Numbered from the stretch's first letter, positions 1 to 6,113 are shown. The stretch: 6,826 nt of DNA from an uncultured Chloroflexota bacterium (GCA_903820655.1 CAIJIA010000065.1:1-6826), one strand, 5' to 3'. Notes: a model not told the origin generated them from the letters alone. Made by a program: numbers and translations.

Positions 1-570
1 AAGAATGGCGTTCTCGGTTCCCATCACCGTAATTTGCGGGAAGGTGATGGTTGCCCCAGTGAGGCGGCCGTTGCTCTTCGCAAAGTAGTAGCCGTCGCGA
101 TAGTCGATCTCGGCGCCGAGGGCGCGCATTGCGTCGACGTGCAGGTTGACGGGGCGACGGCCGATGCGGTCGCCGCCAGGGTTGCTGATGATCACGCGGC
201 CGAACCGCGCGAGGAGTGGGCCGAGGAGCATGAAGCTGGCACGCATCTTTGCTGCGGCTTCAAGCGGCACAAAGAGCCATTCGGCGTTCGCCGCCTGCAG
301 GCTCATGGTTTCGGGGGTTGGTCGCTCAATGGTCACACCGATGTCGCGCAGGGTGTCGGCGAGCACATCGATGTCGAGGATCCCTGGAATGTTCTCCAGG
401 CTTACGCGTTCGCCGGTCAGCACCGCGGCGGCCATCACCTTCAGGGCGGCGTTCTTCGCGCCGCTCACCCGCACGCGGCCAGCGAGGGGTTGCCCGCCTT
501 GAATGCGGAACTCCTCCTTCGCCAGGGGGATCGGTCGGTACTCCCACGAGAACGGCTTCACGGCGGTCAT
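1..570 (-). CDS. murA: UDP-N-acetylglucosamine 1-carboxyvinyltransferase (MurA), N-terminal 190 codons, cut by the window edge
   Basis: MurA transfers enolpyruvate from PEP to UDP-GlcNAc, the first committed step of peptidoglycan synthesis, in the cytoplasm. Visible signatures are GAKNAAL at residues 37-43 (Lys39 and Asn40 match E. coli Lys22 and Asn23), KMRAS at 108-112, LGPLLARFG at 116-124 and PGGDRIGRRP at 131-140. Asp134 occupies the place of E. coli Cys115, the residue alkylated by fosfomycin. Asn142 replaces the usual Asp (E. coli Asp123) in the RPVDLH stretch. The ATG at 568-570 is chosen because the conserved core (FRIQGG) begins at residue 21; the frame stays open up to the atpC stop, so GTG codons at 634-636 or 628-630 are possible alternatives, and no strong ribosome site precedes any of them. 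The first 20 residues are an extension relative to E. coli. Same strand as the atp genes, 81 bases after atpC, with a stem-loop between. The C-terminal half lies outside the window. Confidence 0.95.
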   Translation of the reverse strand, partial: MTAVKPFSWEYRPIPLAKEEFRIQGGQPLAGRVRVSGAKNAALKVMAAAVLTGERVSLENIPGILDIDVLADTLRDIGVTIERPTPETMSLQAANAEWLFVPLEAAAKMRASFMLLGPLLARFGRVIISNPGGDRIGRRPVNLHVDAMRALGAEIDYRDGYYFAKSNGRLTGATITFPQITVMGTENAIL

Positions 571-625
571 GGGCGGATTCTCGCCGTTTGCAGCAGAAGC
601 GTCCAACAGGGGCTCACTTTCTTGG

Positions 626-643
626 GCCACCCGCACGGGTGGC
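626..643 (-). terminator. Stem-loop between atpC and murA, possible terminator or attenuator
   Basis: A perfect 7-bp GC-rich inverted repeat (GCCACCC and GGGTGGC) with a 4-base loop lies 8 bases past the atpC stop codon. No T-run follows it on either strand, so it is not a canonical intrinsic terminator. It could be a weak terminator, an attenuator that lowers read-through into murA, or a 3' end that protects the atp transcript. The position is suggestive; the function is inferred. Confidence 0.35.
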
Positions 644-651
644 GGCGTGCG

Positions 652-1068
652 CTAGCGCTTGCGGCGGCGCTCGGCGACGCGCAGGTGCAGGAGGGCGCGG
701 CTGAGCGAGGCTCGGGCGGTTGCGAGCGAGGCGGGATCCTGCGTACCAGCGCCAGAGATCGCCGCTTCGGCGGCAGCCTTCGCCTTCTCAATGGTGGCAA
801 TGTCGAGCTCCCCTGAAAGGTCGGCCGACTCGGCGAGCACCACCACGCGATCGGGTCGCACCTGCACGAAGCCACCAATGATGGCGATGTGCTCGATCGA
901 ACCATCGAGCGTCGTGATGCGCCCTTCGCCGGAGCCAAGCACGGTCACGTACGGCTCGTGCTTCGGCAGAATGCCGACCTCGCCATCAATCGTTGGTAAG
1001 ACCAACGCGGAGGCCTCGCCCTTCCAGGCGAGGCGCTCCGGCGTCACGATCTCCAACGTAAATGGCAT
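652..1068 (-). CDS. atpC: F1Fo ATP synthase subunit epsilon
   Basis: Epsilon is part of the rotor; it sits on gamma next to the c ring and its C-terminal helices can inhibit ATP hydrolysis. The 138-residue product has the usual length: an N-terminal beta-sandwich (about 1-85) with the family stretch DGEVGILPKHEPYVTVL at 28-44, then a two-helix C-terminal domain (about 88-138) ending in a basic ERRRKR tail. The ATP-binding motif known from Bacillus PS3 epsilon, I/L-D-x-x-R-A, appears here as L88-D-I-A-T-I, so its Arg and Ala are missing and ATP sensing by this route is doubtful. The ATG lies 14 bases after the atpD stop. The only ribosome site is AAGGG overlapping that stop, 11 bases away. Two strong hairpins occupy codons 12-26. 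It is the last ATP synthase gene. Confidence 0.98.
   Translation of the reverse strand: MPFTLEIVTPERLAWKGEASALVLPTIDGEVGILPKHEPYVTVLGSGEGRITTLDGSIEHIAIIGGFVQVRPDRVVVLAESADLSGELDIATIEKAKAAAEAAISGAGTQDPASLATARASLSRALLHLRVAERRRKR
991..1034 (-). other. Two adjacent perfect inverted repeats in the 5' coding part of atpC
   Basis: In transcript order, the first repeat (1034-1013) has an 8-bp stem, GCCTCGCC and GGCGAGGC, with a 6-base loop. The second (1007-991) has a 7-bp stem, CGTTGGT and ACCAACG, with a 3-base loop. They are 5 bases apart and cover codons 12-26 of atpC. The repeats are seen directly; folding in the mRNA and any effect on translation or transcript stability are inferred. They could be a by-product of codon choice. 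Confidence 0.5.
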
Positions 1069-1070
1069 AT

Positions 1071-1085
1071 GGGTACGAACCCTTA
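1071..1085 (-). promoter_or_regulatory. atpC ribosome-binding region with a small hairpin
   Basis: The sequence TAAGGG joins the atpD stop codon to a weak Shine-Dalgarno site, 11 bases from the atpC ATG. GGGT and ACCC (1082-1079 and 1074-1071) can form a 4-bp hairpin that takes up part of that site. This suggests that atpC is translated mainly by ribosomes finishing atpD, at modest efficiency. Confidence 0.4.
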
Positions 1086-2501
1086 CTTGTTGAGCGCGGC
1101 GGCGTTCGCCCGAACGTCGTCGAGAGTTCCTGCAAGGAAGAACGCCTGCTCTGGCAGTTCGTCGGCCTTCCCTTCAAGGATCTCTCGGAACGAGGCGATC
1201 GTGTCGGCGATCTTCACGAACTTGCCGGGGCGGCCAGTGAATACCTCGGCCACGAAGAACGGCTGGCTCATGAAGCGCTGCAACTTGCGGGCACGGTTCA
1301 CCAACAGCTTGTCATCAGGCGAAAGCTCGTCCTGACCAAGGATGGCGATGATGTCCTGCAGGTCACGGTAGCGCTGCAACACTCGCTGCACCTCTCGCGC
1401 CGTCTCGTAGTGGTTCACACCAACCACGAGCGGATCGAGCACGCGCGACGTCGACGTCAACGGATCCACCGCCGGATAGATACCAAGCTCGGTGATCGAT
1501 CGCTCGAGGCGAATCGTCGAGTCAAGGTGTCCGAAGGTGGTTGCCGGTGCTGGGTCGGTGTAGTCGTCTGCTGGCACGTACACGGCCTGCAGCGAGGTAA
1601 TCGAACCCTTCTTCGTCGACGTAATGCGCTCCTGGAGCGCCGCCATCTCCGTCGCCAGGTTTGGCTGATAGCCCACGGCGCTTGGCATGCGGCCGAGCAA
1701 CGCAGAAACCTCAGAGCCCGCCTGGGTGAAGCGGAAGATGTTGTCGATGAAGAGCAGCACGTCGCGCCCTTCCGCATCGCGGAAGTACTCGGCCATCGTC
1801 AAGCCCGAGAGTGCGACGCGAAGTCGTGCTCCAGGTGGCTCGTTCATCTGGCCGAACACCATCACGGTTTTATCGATAACGCCTGAGTCGCGCATTTCGC
1901 CGATCAGGTCGTTCCCTTCGCGCGAACGCTCACCGACACCCGCGAACACGGAGTAGCCGGAGTGCTCTTGCGCAACGTTGCGAATCAGCTCCTGGATCAC
2001 GACGGTCTTGCCGACGCCGGCGCCGCCGAAGATGCCGATCTTCCCGCCCTTCTTGAACGGGCAGACAAGGTCGATGACCTTGATGCCGGTCTCGAAGAGT
2101 TCGGTCTCGGTGGTGAGGTCTTCGTACGCTGGTGCGGAGCGGTGAATTGGCAGGTACTGATCCACTTTCGCTTCGCCGGCCTGATCGATCGGCTCGCCGA
2201 GCACGTTAAACACACGGCCGAGCGTTCCGGCACCAACGGGCACCGAGATCGGTGCGCCGAGGTCGGTCGCCTTTGCGCCGCGGGCAAGCCCGTCGGTGGT
2301 GGTCATGGCAACGGTGCGCACGCGATTGTTGCCAAGGTGCTGCTGCACCTCAACAACGAGCGAACCATCGGTTCGATCAATGCGTACGGCGTTATAAATC
2401 GCTGGCAGCTCGCGTGCGGCGAACTCAATGTCAACGACCGGCCCCGTAATCGAAACTACGGTTCCTACGGCTCCTGCCTTTGCTGCGGTTGCGTTCGCCA
2501 T
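1083..2501 (-). CDS. atpD: F1Fo ATP synthase subunit beta (catalytic)
   Basis: Beta carries the three catalytic sites for ATP synthesis in the alpha3beta3 head. The 472-residue product is of normal length. It shows the N-terminal barrel with GPVVDIEF at 20-27, Walker A GGAGVGKT at 159-166 (Lys165), the GERSREGNDL loop at 190-199 with the presumed catalytic Glu191 and Arg192, Walker B LLFIDN at 249-254 (Asp253), and the torque-transmitting loop DELSPDD at 391-397, a variant of E. coli DELSEED. All catalytic residues are present. The frame is open further upstream, but the ATG at 2499-2501 is preferred because AGGAGG lies 4 bases before it and MANATAAK leads straight into the conserved core. 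It begins 22 bases after the atpG stop. The segment DLVCPF (144-149) before the P-loop has Val-Cys where Leu-Ala or Leu-Thr is more usual. Confidence 0.99.
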   Translation of the reverse strand: MANATAAKAGAVGTVVSITGPVVDIEFAARELPAIYNAVRIDRTDGSLVVEVQQHLGNNRVRTVAMTTTDGLARGAKATDLGAPISVPVGAGTLGRVFNVLGEPIDQAGEAKVDQYLPIHRSAPAYEDLTTETELFETGIKVIDLVCPFKKGGKIGIFGGAGVGKTVVIQELIRNVAQEHSGYSVFAGVGERSREGNDLIGEMRDSGVIDKTVMVFGQMNEPPGARLRVALSGLTMAEYFRDAEGRDVLLFIDNIFRFTQAGSEVSALLGRMPSAVGYQPNLATEMAALQERITSTKKGSITSLQAVYVPADDYTDPAPATTFGHLDSTIRLERSITELGIYPAVDPLTSTSRVLDPLVVGVNHYETAREVQRVLQRYRDLQDIIAILGQDELSPDDKLLVNRARKLQRFMSQPFFVAEVFTGRPGKFVKIADTIASFREILEGKADELPEQAFFLAGTLDDVRANAAALNK

Positions 2502-2505
2502 CACT

Positions 2506-2511
2506 CCTCCT
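2506..2511 (-). promoter_or_regulatory. Strong ribosome-binding site of atpD
   Basis: AGGAGG, a full Shine-Dalgarno core, lies 4 bases before the ATG at 2499-2501, inside the 22-base atpG-atpD spacer. It decides the start in favour of this ATG over upstream in-frame candidates such as the GTG at 2502-2504, which would be too close to the site. It fits the need for three beta per gamma. Confidence 0.8.
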
Positions 2512-2523
2512 GCCTTTCTATGT

Positions 2524-3378
2524 TCAGTTCGCGCTTGCGCCTGAAGCAATTTCGATCATTTCACGCGTAATGTTCGACTGTCGCACCTTGTTGTACGTAA
2601 GCGTGAGATCACTGATGAGGTCGCCTGCGTTCTCGGTTGCGTTCTTCATTGCCACCATGCGGCTCGACTGCTCGCATGCCGTGGTCTCGAGCACGCCCTG
2701 GAAGATGCGCGTCGCGACGTAGCGTGGCAGCAGCGCCTCAAGCACCGCCGCTGGGTCGGGCTCAAAGAGGAACTGGTTCCCCGGAATGCCAGCGGTGTCG
2801 GCCGACGCCTTGATTGGAAGCAGCTGCACCGCCTCTGGGCGCTGCGTCAGTGTGGAGATGAATGCTGGATGGATCAGGGTGACGCCCGCCGAGCGGCCTG
2901 CCAGGAAATCGCCAACGAGGAGGCTGACGAGTGCGGTGACGTCGCCGAAGGTTGGCTTGTCGCCGTACCCCGGGAAGGCGGCGCTGATCTCGTAGCCGCC
3001 GCGGGCGAGCGCATCGCGCCCCTTCTTGCCGATCGTGATGATCATGCTGCCTGGCCCAGCCACCTCGAGCTCCTTCAGGGCGAAACGGATCAGGTTGCTG
3101 TTCAGGGCGCCGGCGAGGCCGCGGTCGGTCGTGAAGAGCACGATCGTGCGCGGGGCGCCGCTCTCTGGGGTGCGAAGGAGTGGGTGCCCCTCTTCGCCCA
3201 ACACGGCCGCGAGGTCGGCAATGACCTCGTCGATCGAGTGCCCGTACGGGCGGCTCGCCAGCGTGGCGTCTTGGGCGCGCTTCAGCTTTGAGGCGGCAAC
3301 GAACTGCATGGCGCGGGTGATCTGGCGAATGTTCTTCACCGATCCGATTCGACGTCGAATCTCGCGCTGACTTGGCAT
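2524..3378 (-). CDS. atpG: F1Fo ATP synthase subunit gamma (central shaft)
   Basis: Gamma is the rotating shaft inside alpha3beta3 and joins it to the c ring. The 284-residue product has the two conserved ends that form the coiled coil: PSQREIRRRIGSVKNIRQIT at 2-21 continuing through AMQFVAASKLKRAQ, and ARMVAMKNATENA-like sequence at about 239-251 followed by LTYNKVRQSNITREMIEI at 260-277. The middle Rossmann-like domain contains TTDRGLAGALNSN at 83-95, with Ala89 where many homologues have Cys. No chloroplast- or cyanobacteria-type regulatory insertion is seen. The ATG at 3376-3378 is fixed by the conserved N-terminus. It begins 27 bases after atpA, in a leader of three 7-base repeats and a hairpin that may limit its translation. 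Confidence 0.99.
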   Translation of the reverse strand: MPSQREIRRRIGSVKNIRQITRAMQFVAASKLKRAQDATLASRPYGHSIDEVIADLAAVLGEEGHPLLRTPESGAPRTIVLFTTDRGLAGALNSNLIRFALKELEVAGPGSMIITIGKKGRDALARGGYEISAAFPGYGDKPTFGDVTALVSLLVGDFLAGRSAGVTLIHPAFISTLTQRPEAVQLLPIKASADTAGIPGNQFLFEPDPAAVLEALLPRYVATRIFQGVLETTACEQSSRMVAMKNATENAGDLISDLTLTYNKVRQSNITREMIEIASGASAN

Positions 3379-3383
3379 GCTCT

Positions 3384-3415
3384 CCTCGCCGCTCGCCCCT
3401 CGCCGTTAGGCGAGG
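3384..3415 (-). promoter_or_regulatory. atpA-atpG junction: stop-codon hairpin and three tandem 7-base repeats holding the atpG ribosome site
   Basis: In transcript order, CCTCGCC (3415-3409) from the last atpA codons, then TAAC (3408-3405) with the atpA TAA stop, then GGCGAGG (3404-3398), make a perfect 7-bp hairpin with the stop codon in its loop. The downstream arm is the first of three tandem repeats: GGCGAGG, GGCGAGC (3397-3391) and GGCGAGG (3390-3384). The last, with the following AGAGC, provides the GAGGAG ribosome site for atpG. The atpA arm could therefore pair with repeat 1 or with the identical repeat 3, which would hide the ribosome site. The repeats and complementarity are seen; translational coupling is inferred. 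Confidence 0.6.
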
Positions 3416-4938
3416 AACCCCTTTCGGAATGCGTCGACGGCCTCATCGAGACCCTTCGCCGTATCGTCGGAGATTGCGTTCTCCTTGGCGATGCTCGTCA
3501 AGATCGCTGCGCGCTCGCGCTCAAGGAAGGTGCCGAAGCCCGACTCAAACTCACCAACGCGTGGCGTTGGTACGTCGTCGAGCTTCCCCTTCGATGCCAC
3601 GTACAGAATCGCAACCTGCTTCTCCATCGAGACCGGCTGGTACTGCGGCTGGCGCATGATCGACGAGAGCTTCTCGCCACGCGTCAGCTGGTCGCGTGTC
3701 GACTTGTCGAGGTCGCCCGAGAACTGTGCGAAGGCCGCAAGTTCGCGGTACTGCGCAAGGTCGAGCTTCAACGGACCAGCAACCTTCTTCATCGCCTTCG
3801 TCTGCGCGGCGGAACCCACGCGCGATACAGAGATACCAACGTTCACCGCTGGTCGCTGACCGGCGTTGAAGAGGTCGGTCTCCAAGAAGATCTGACCGTC
3901 GGTGATCGAGATGACGTTCGTCGGAATGTAGGCCGACACGTCGCCCGCCTGCGTCTCAATGATCGGCAGCGCCGTCAGTGAGCCACCGCCGAGATCATCG
4001 GAGAGGCGCGCTGCGCGCTCCAACAGACGGCTGTGCAGATAGAAGACGTCGCCTGGGTAGGCTTCGCGTCCTGGTGGTCGGCGCAAGAGCAACGCCATTT
4101 CGCGATATGCAACGGCGTGCTTCGAAAGATCGTCGTAGACGCAGAGTGCGTCGCGCACGAGCACGCCGTCAATGGTGACGCCGTTCTCCATGATCTCTTC
4201 GCCAATCGCGCAACCGGCGAATGGTGCGAGGTACTGGAGCGGTGCTGGATCTTCAGCGCCGGCGACCACCACCACGGTGTGCGCCATTGCGCCCTGCTTC
4301 TCAAGCTGCGCAACAACGGTGCGCACGGTCGAGAGCTTCTGGCCAATCGCGACGTAGATGCAGATGAGGCCCTTCCCCTTCTGATTGATGATCGTGTCGA
4401 CTGCAACGGCGGTCTTGCCGGTCTGGCGGTCGCCGATGATCAACTCGCGCTGACCGCGGCCGATTGGAATCAGTGCGTCAACGGCCTTGATGCCGGTCTG
4501 CACTGGTGTGGTCACCGACTTACGGCTAATAACGCCCGGAGCGATGCGCTCAACTGGGCGCGACTTCTTCGCGTTGATTGGGCCCTTGCCGTCGAGTGGT
4601 CGACCGAGTGGGTCAACAACACGTCCGATGAGCTCGGGGCCGACTGGTACCTCAACAACCCTGCCGGTCGTCTTGACGGTGTCGCCTTCCTTAATGGACT
4701 TCGCGTCGCCAAGGAGCACGGCGCCGACAGTCTCTTCACCAAGGTTCAAGGCCATGCCGGCAACGCCGTTTGGGAACTCCAGAAGTTCAGACGAGAGCGC
4801 GCCTGAAAGTCCGTAGACCTGTGCAATGCCATCGCCCACCTCAACAACGGTACCGACGGTGCGCGACTCGGCGCTCCCATCGAACCCTTCGATCTGGGCC
4901 TTCAGAATGCTGATGATCTCGTCAGACTTAATTGCCAT
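3406..4938 (-). CDS. atpA: F1Fo ATP synthase subunit alpha
   Basis: Alpha forms the non-catalytic nucleotide sites of the F1 head and supplies an arginine to the catalytic sites on beta. The 510-residue product is of normal length. Visible are the N-terminal delta-contact segment (1-25), the barrel with VGTVVEVGDGIAQVYGL at 28-44, Walker A GDRQTGKT at 169-176 (Lys175, same number as E. coli), the Walker B region ALCVYDDL at 264-271, RRPPGREAYPGDVFYLHSRL at 286-305, and SVSRVGSAAQT at 370-380 with the arginine finger Arg373. Compared with E. coli, about 8 extra residues (VTIDGVLV, 254-261) lie between the AGCAIGEE segment and Walker B. The ATG at 4936-4938 has GAGGAG 10 bases upstream and a conserved MAIKSDEI start. 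It lies 39 bases after atpH. Its stop codon is in a hairpin loop shared with the atpG leader. Confidence 0.99.
   Translation of the reverse strand: MAIKSDEIISILKAQIEGFDGSAESRTVGTVVEVGDGIAQVYGLSGALSSELLEFPNGVAGMALNLGEETVGAVLLGDAKSIKEGDTVKTTGRVVEVPVGPELIGRVVDPLGRPLDGKGPINAKKSRPVERIAPGVISRKSVTTPVQTGIKAVDALIPIGRGQRELIIGDRQTGKTAVAVDTIINQKGKGLICIYVAIGQKLSTVRTVVAQLEKQGAMAHTVVVVAGAEDPAPLQYLAPFAGCAIGEEIMENGVTIDGVLVRDALCVYDDLSKHAVAYREMALLLRRPPGREAYPGDVFYLHSRLLERAARLSDDLGGGSLTALPIIETQAGDVSAYIPTNVISITDGQIFLETDLFNAGQRPAVNVGISVSRVGSAAQTKAMKKVAGPLKLDLAQYRELAAFAQFSGDLDKSTRDQLTRGEKLSSIMRQPQYQPVSMEKQVAILYVASKGKLDDVPTPRVGEFESGFGTFLERERAAILTSIAKENAISDDTAKGLDEAVDAFRKGFLA
3553..3571 (-). other. Perfect 8-bp inverted repeat within atpA
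   Basis: ACCAACGC, a 3-base loop and GCGTTGGT form a perfect 8-bp inverted repeat in the atpA codons for V-P-T-P-R-V-G (residues about 456-462). Seven bases of the arm (ACCAACG/CGTTGGT) are the same as in the second atpC hairpin at 991-1007. A structural role in the mRNA is possible; coincidence from favoured codons is as likely. Confidence 0.35.
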
Positions 4939-4948
4939 GATCTTCTCG

Positions 4949-4954
4949 CTCCTC
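4949..4954 (-). promoter_or_regulatory. Ribosome-binding site of atpA
   Basis: GAGGAG lies 10 bases before the atpA ATG in the 39-base atpH-atpA spacer. The spacer shares GCGAGGAG with the atpG leader, but no sequence in the spacer is obviously able to hide it. It supports the ATG at 4936-4938. Confidence 0.75.
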
Positions 4955-4977
4955 GCTGCTCTACGCGCTCTGCCGGT

Positions 4978-5523
4978 TCAGCCGGCGACCGAGAGGATCC
5001 GCTCGCGCATTCGCGAGAGCCGCCCCTTAACGCTGCCATCCACAAGTCGATCGCCGACGCGGAGCGTTGCTCCGCCGACGAGGCTTGCATCTACTTCGTA
5101 CGACATCTGCACTGCATGGCCCGCCATCGTGGCGGCCTCTATTTCGAATCGCGTGCGCTCCGCAGGGCTCGCCTCAAGGGCGGTGACCACGCGGGCGATG
5201 GTGATGCCGTTGCGCGCATTCAGCGCGTCGCGCGTTGCCTCAGCGATTGCCGGGATCGACGCAAGGGTGCGTCGTCGCGCCAACATGCCAACCAACGTAT
5301 GAATGTGTGGGCTCACCGTGCCGCCCGCCGCCTTCTCGAGTGCCGCCACACGGCCAGATGCTGGCGTGCGTGGGTCGTCGAGAATCTGGCGAGCACCCGG
5401 TGCCGCAAGGACCGCCGCGAGGCGGTCGAGCTCGTCTGCCTGTGACGTCGCCGACGACGCGTCCTTGGCCAGGCCAAGGAGTGCCGCTGCATATCGTCGT
5501 GCAGAGCCGAGCGGTCGATCCAC
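4978..5523 (-). CDS. atpH: F1Fo ATP synthase subunit delta (stator, OSCP-like)
   Basis: Delta caps the F1 head and links it to the b stalk. The 181-residue product matches the usual length and has both parts: an N-terminal helical domain (about 1-105) beginning with SARRYAAALLGLA, and the highly typical C-terminal stretch DASLVGGATLRVGDRLVDGS at 145-164 followed by VKGRLSRMRERI. The start is GTG at 5521-5523, 2 bases after the atpF stop, supported by AAGGGGA 7 bases upstream inside atpF; no ATG is available nearby. Codons 15-21 contain a 7-bp inverted repeat (5463-5479) and codons 169-174 a 6-bp one (5002-5017). Delta is a separate gene here, not fused to b as in mycobacteria. Confidence 0.97.
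   Translation of the reverse strand: MDRPLGSARRYAAALLGLAKDASSATSQADELDRLAAVLAAPGARQILDDPRTPASGRVAALEKAAGGTVSPHIHTLVGMLARRRTLASIPAIAEATRDALNARNGITIARVVTALEASPAERTRFEIEAATMAGHAVQMSYEVDASLVGGATLRVGDRLVDGSVKGRLSRMRERILSVAG
5002..5017 (-). other. 6-bp inverted repeat near the 3' end of atpH
   Basis: CTCGCG and CGCGAG with a 4-base loop lie 21 bases before the atpH stop codon, upstream of the atpA leader. It is a perfect GC-rich hairpin candidate; whether it separates delta from alpha expression or is a coding coincidence cannot be told. Confidence 0.3.
5463..5479 (-). other. 7-bp inverted repeat in the early coding part of atpH
   Basis: CCTTGGC, a 3-base loop and GCCAAGG form a perfect hairpin candidate over codons 15-21 of atpH, about 45 bases after the GTG start. 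Its place resembles the atpC hairpins, and both genes encode one-copy subunits. The effect on translation is inferred. Confidence 0.4.
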
Positions 5524-5525
5524 GA

Positions 5526-6098
5526 TCAGTTCCCCTTCTTGGACTGCTCGTCCAAGAACTCGCCCACCAGGGCGCGCTGACGATCGCCGTCCATCGAAGA
5601 GCCGACCACCTTCGTGGCGGCACCAATGGCGAGATCGGCAACCTCACTGCGGATTGCTGCGAGTGCGCTGACGCGCGCCGCCTCAATCTCCTTGGTGGCG
5701 TCGGCTCGCATGCGATCCAACTCCGCCTTCAGTGTGGCGACCTGCTCGTCGCGAATCTGCGCTGCTGCCTTATCGGCGTTGGCGCGGATTTCGTTTGACT
5801 CCCGTCGAGCGTCGGCGAGCGCAACGCCCGCCGCCTCTTCAGCGCGACTCTTGGCGATCGTGGCCTCAGCCGCCTCGCGAAGTCCGCGCTCAATGCGCTC
5901 ACGTCGCTCATCGAGCATCTTCGTGATTGGGCCGAGCGCCGCTGCGCGCAGCACAATAATGAAGAAGCCAAAGTTCGCCGCCGAGACAAGGATCCAGAAG
6001 AGGTTGAAGCTCAGCCCGGCGCCTTCGGCTTCGCCAGCGGCGGCCTCAGCAAACGGGATGGCGCCAAGCGCTCCCTGGATCAGGTCGATTGCCTGCAT
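5526..6098 (-). CDS. atpF: F1Fo ATP synthase subunit b (peripheral stalk)
   Basis: Subunit b anchors the stator in the membrane and reaches up to delta. The 190-residue product has an N-terminal extension of about 29 residues rich in Ala, Gly and Glu, one membrane helix at about 31-50 (FNLFWILVSAANFGFFIIVL), the conserved turn LGPITKMLDERRERI at 55-69, and a long charged, alanine-rich helix (about 65-170) of the right-handed coiled-coil type, ending EQSKKGN. Only one b gene is present, so a homodimer is expected. The ATG at 6096-6098 follows the atpE stop by 15 bases; the best ribosome site is a weak AAGG about 13 bases away that overlaps the atpE stop, which suggests translational coupling. 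The N-terminal extension could be a cleaved leader or a periplasmic arm; the sequence does not decide this. Confidence 0.96.
   Translation of the reverse strand: MQAIDLIQGALGAIPFAEAAAGEAEGAGLSFNLFWILVSAANFGFFIIVLRAAALGPITKMLDERRERIERGLREAAEATIAKSRAEEAAGVALADARRESNEIRANADKAAAQIRDEQVATLKAELDRMRADATKEIEAARVSALAAIRSEVADLAIGAATKVVGSSMDGDRQRALVGEFLDEQSKKGN
5531..5538 (-). promoter_or_regulatory. Ribosome-binding site of atpH, inside atpF
   Basis: GAAGGGGA, part of the last atpF codons, lies 7 bases before the GTG start at 5521-5523. It supports this non-ATG start. Confidence 0.6.
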
Positions 6099-6113
6099 CG
6101 TTAGTCAGTCGCC

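Noticed and set aside
21..50. 8-bp inverted repeat CCATCACC/GGTGATGG in murA
   Set aside because: The loop is 14 bases and the repeat lies deep in coding sequence with similar codons (T-I-T and V-M-G); it is weak evidence for any structure.
649..658. 10-base palindrome GCGCTAGCGC at the atpC stop codon
   Set aside because: It has no loop and could only fold poorly; it arises from the last Arg codon and the TAG stop with GC-rich flanks.
1062..1886. Long open frame on the plus strand opposite atpD, and others such as 34-816, 1962-2570 and 4033-4806
   Set aside because: They lie antisense to strongly conserved ATP synthase genes or murA, show no recognisable domain, have no good ribosome sites and are of the kind that GC-rich codon use creates.
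2232..2238. Scattered single ACCAACG copies (also near 3835 and 5291) as a dispersed repeat
   Set aside because: They fall on favoured codon pairs and have no common flanks or spacing.
2502..2549. Longer atpD starting at 2549
   Set aside because: It would overlap the end of atpG and add 16 residues without family similarity; the strong AGGAGG is placed for the ATG at 2499-2501.
5521..5528. Fusion of b and delta as in mycobacteria
   Set aside because: atpF ends in a TGA at 5526-5528 and atpH has its own GTG and ribosome site; both products have normal lengths.
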